A model generated the notes under the pieces. That model was given only the letters and a program-made list of their open reading frames with translations. It was not told the DNA's origin and searched no databases. The translations under genes were made by a program, and so were the position numbers. Positions 63,201-64,000 of a DNA stretch of 64,000 nt are shown one piece after another (within the stretch, counting starts at the first letter, position 1; the number at the start of each line of letters is the position of its first letter). This DNA comes from Datnioides undecimradiatus (taxonomy: Eukaryota; Chordata; Actinopteri; Lobotiformes; Datnioididae), in contig WARS01000026.1 of NCBI GenBank assembly GCA_008933995.1, positions 2,184,501 to 2,248,500 on the forward strand, read 5' to 3'.

Positions 63201-64000
63201 CTGAGGCTCCTCTTTAAGCTAAATGCTAACATTAATGTGCTAACATGCACACAATGACAATGCTAACATGCAAATGTAATAATCAGGTGTATGGAAACAG
63301 GTGTAATGTTCACTGTCTTAGCTTATTGTATAAACACAATGAGATTTGTTAATAAGCATCAAAAGTCAGGACTTCTCCTCTGAGCACAATGAATAGTTTC
63401 ACAAATGTTTATGTCAATAGACCCTCATCATACCCGGCTGAGAGCCATGCTGCCAGCACGCCTGACAGGACAAAGAGACTAAACTATTTACTGTGCACTG
63501 ACAAAAATACTTGTGGCTCCCTTGTGACATCTCTTTAATTAACATGTCTCCTTTTGTCTTTTCCCATTGCCTCTCAGTAACCTGGACATAGACAAACTCT
63601 CAGGTAATTACGTGTCAGTCTTACTTTATTTTACAGACTTTTACTTATTCTCAAAACCTTATTCACAGGACATAACGTGACATTTTTGTATCCTAAAAGT
63701 AGTTTTTAGCTCTTGCTTTTAGCTGCAGCTGACTGATGTTGACAATTACTGAAACACAAATCTCTGTGACACAACAATCAGTTTAAGCCATTGTCATCAT
63801 ATTGATTTGTGTCTTTCTTGGAGAAAACACCACTGAGCAGAGTGCTGATCAGACACAAGGCATGCTGGAAGCATCTAACCAATCTTCTTTTTGTCCAGAG
63901 TACTTCACTCCACATCTGGGAGAATATGTCAACGTCCTGTCTGCTCTGGAAAAGCTGAATGTGGCCATTTTGAAGGCCATGGATAAAACTAAAGAGGTGG
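54205..64000 (+). CDS. necab3: N-terminal EF-hand calcium-binding protein 3-like (partial)
   Basis: Coding exons: 54205-54321, 58235-58259, 62489-62597, 63578-63603 and 63899 to about 63996. The gene runs off the right edge after 125 codons. The start is MLACTEMITMCLQSAKHEHL. One canonical EF-hand loop, D-K-N-D-D-G-K-L-S-L-E-E, lies near residues 46-57 and is split across two exons. A second, degenerate loop (IDRQQTDNLDIDKL) is unlikely to bind calcium. NECAB proteins are neuronal calcium sensors with a C-terminal antibiotic-biosynthesis-monooxygenase-like domain, which would lie beyond the window. The N-terminus and TDNLxxxKLxxYF favour NECAB3 over NECAB1/2. The last bases (aaagag|gtgg) may be a splice donor. 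Exons of 25 and 26 nt are unusually small. Confidence 0.72.
54322..58234 (+). other. necab3: necab3 intron 1 (about 3.9 kb)
   Basis: No exon, RNA gene or recognisable mobile element is supported here. The sequence is ordinary AT-rich intron with scattered short open frames that have no coding character. Confidence 0.55.
58260..62488 (+). other. necab3: necab3 intron 2 (about 4.2 kb)
   Basis: This intron lies between the 25-nt exon 2 and exon 3. I see no supported gene or repeat family in it. Short open frames near 59430, 60598 and 61717 have no coding character and no splice context. Confidence 0.55.
63201..63330. repeat. Teleost interspersed repeat ('tgctaacat' family)
   Basis: The words aaatgctaacatta, gtgctaacatgcacacaatg, caatgctaacatg and ggtgtaatgttcactgtcttagc occur in the order typical of a repeat widely scattered in percomorph genomes. 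It lies in necab3 intron 3. The class is not known to me with certainty. Confidence 0.5.

Noticed and set aside
1..64000. CRISPR arrays, tRNA or rRNA genes, bacterial or phage systems
   Set aside because: No regular spacer arrays, cloverleaf-like sequence or prokaryotic gene layout was seen. All supported genes are intron-containing vertebrate genes.

Overview
The window is vertebrate nuclear DNA, almost certainly from a ray-finned (teleost, percomorph-like) fish. It is AT-rich and intron-dense with GT-AG splicing. It carries compact vertebrate orthologues, a teleost SINE/LINE-type tail (about 9443-9556) and a teleost 'tgctaacat' interspersed repeat (about 63201-63330). There is no prokaryotic operon, CRISPR array, rRNA or tRNA that I can support.

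Six protein-coding genes were rebuilt exon by exon. Every internal junction keeps the reading frame. In order they are: (1) ccdc30-like, + strand, 27 coding exons, 2947-15209, 1251 aa, almost entirely coiled coil; (2) znf362, - strand, 8 coding exons, 22851-18800, 442 aa, six C2H2 fingers; (3) a death-domain TNF receptor, best fit tnfrsf25/DR3, + strand, 10 coding exons, 27089-36700, 420 aa; (4) ttc34, + strand, 7 coding exons, 39796-45654, 1122 aa, TPR protein; (5) alas2, - strand, 9 coding exons, 51749-46422, 591 aa, erythroid 5-aminolevulinate synthase, with a non-coding first exon carrying an iron-responsive element; (6) necab3-like, + strand, first 5 coding exons only, 54205 to the window end, EF-hand protein.

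ccdc30/znf362 and ttc34/alas2 are tail-to-tail pairs with nearly touching or overlapping 3' ends. znf362/tnfrsf25 and alas2/necab3 are head-to-head. From memory, the human counterparts of the first four genes lie on chromosome 1p, which supports the identifications; alas2 and necab3 map elsewhere in human.

The most informative regulatory sequence is at alas2. It has an IRE in the 5' UTR with one non-paired upper-stem position, a CACCC box and a GATA motif upstream, and a cluster of five AGATAA sites in intron 1. Other points worth a second look are a perfect 33-bp in-frame tandem duplication in the last ttc34 exon, a GC-AG intron in ttc34 beside a hAT-like terminus, RFX X-box motifs upstream of ttc34, two microexons in necab3, and trinucleotide repeats just inside two alas2 introns. 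I found no undescribed multi-gene system; the unusual features are local to individual genes.
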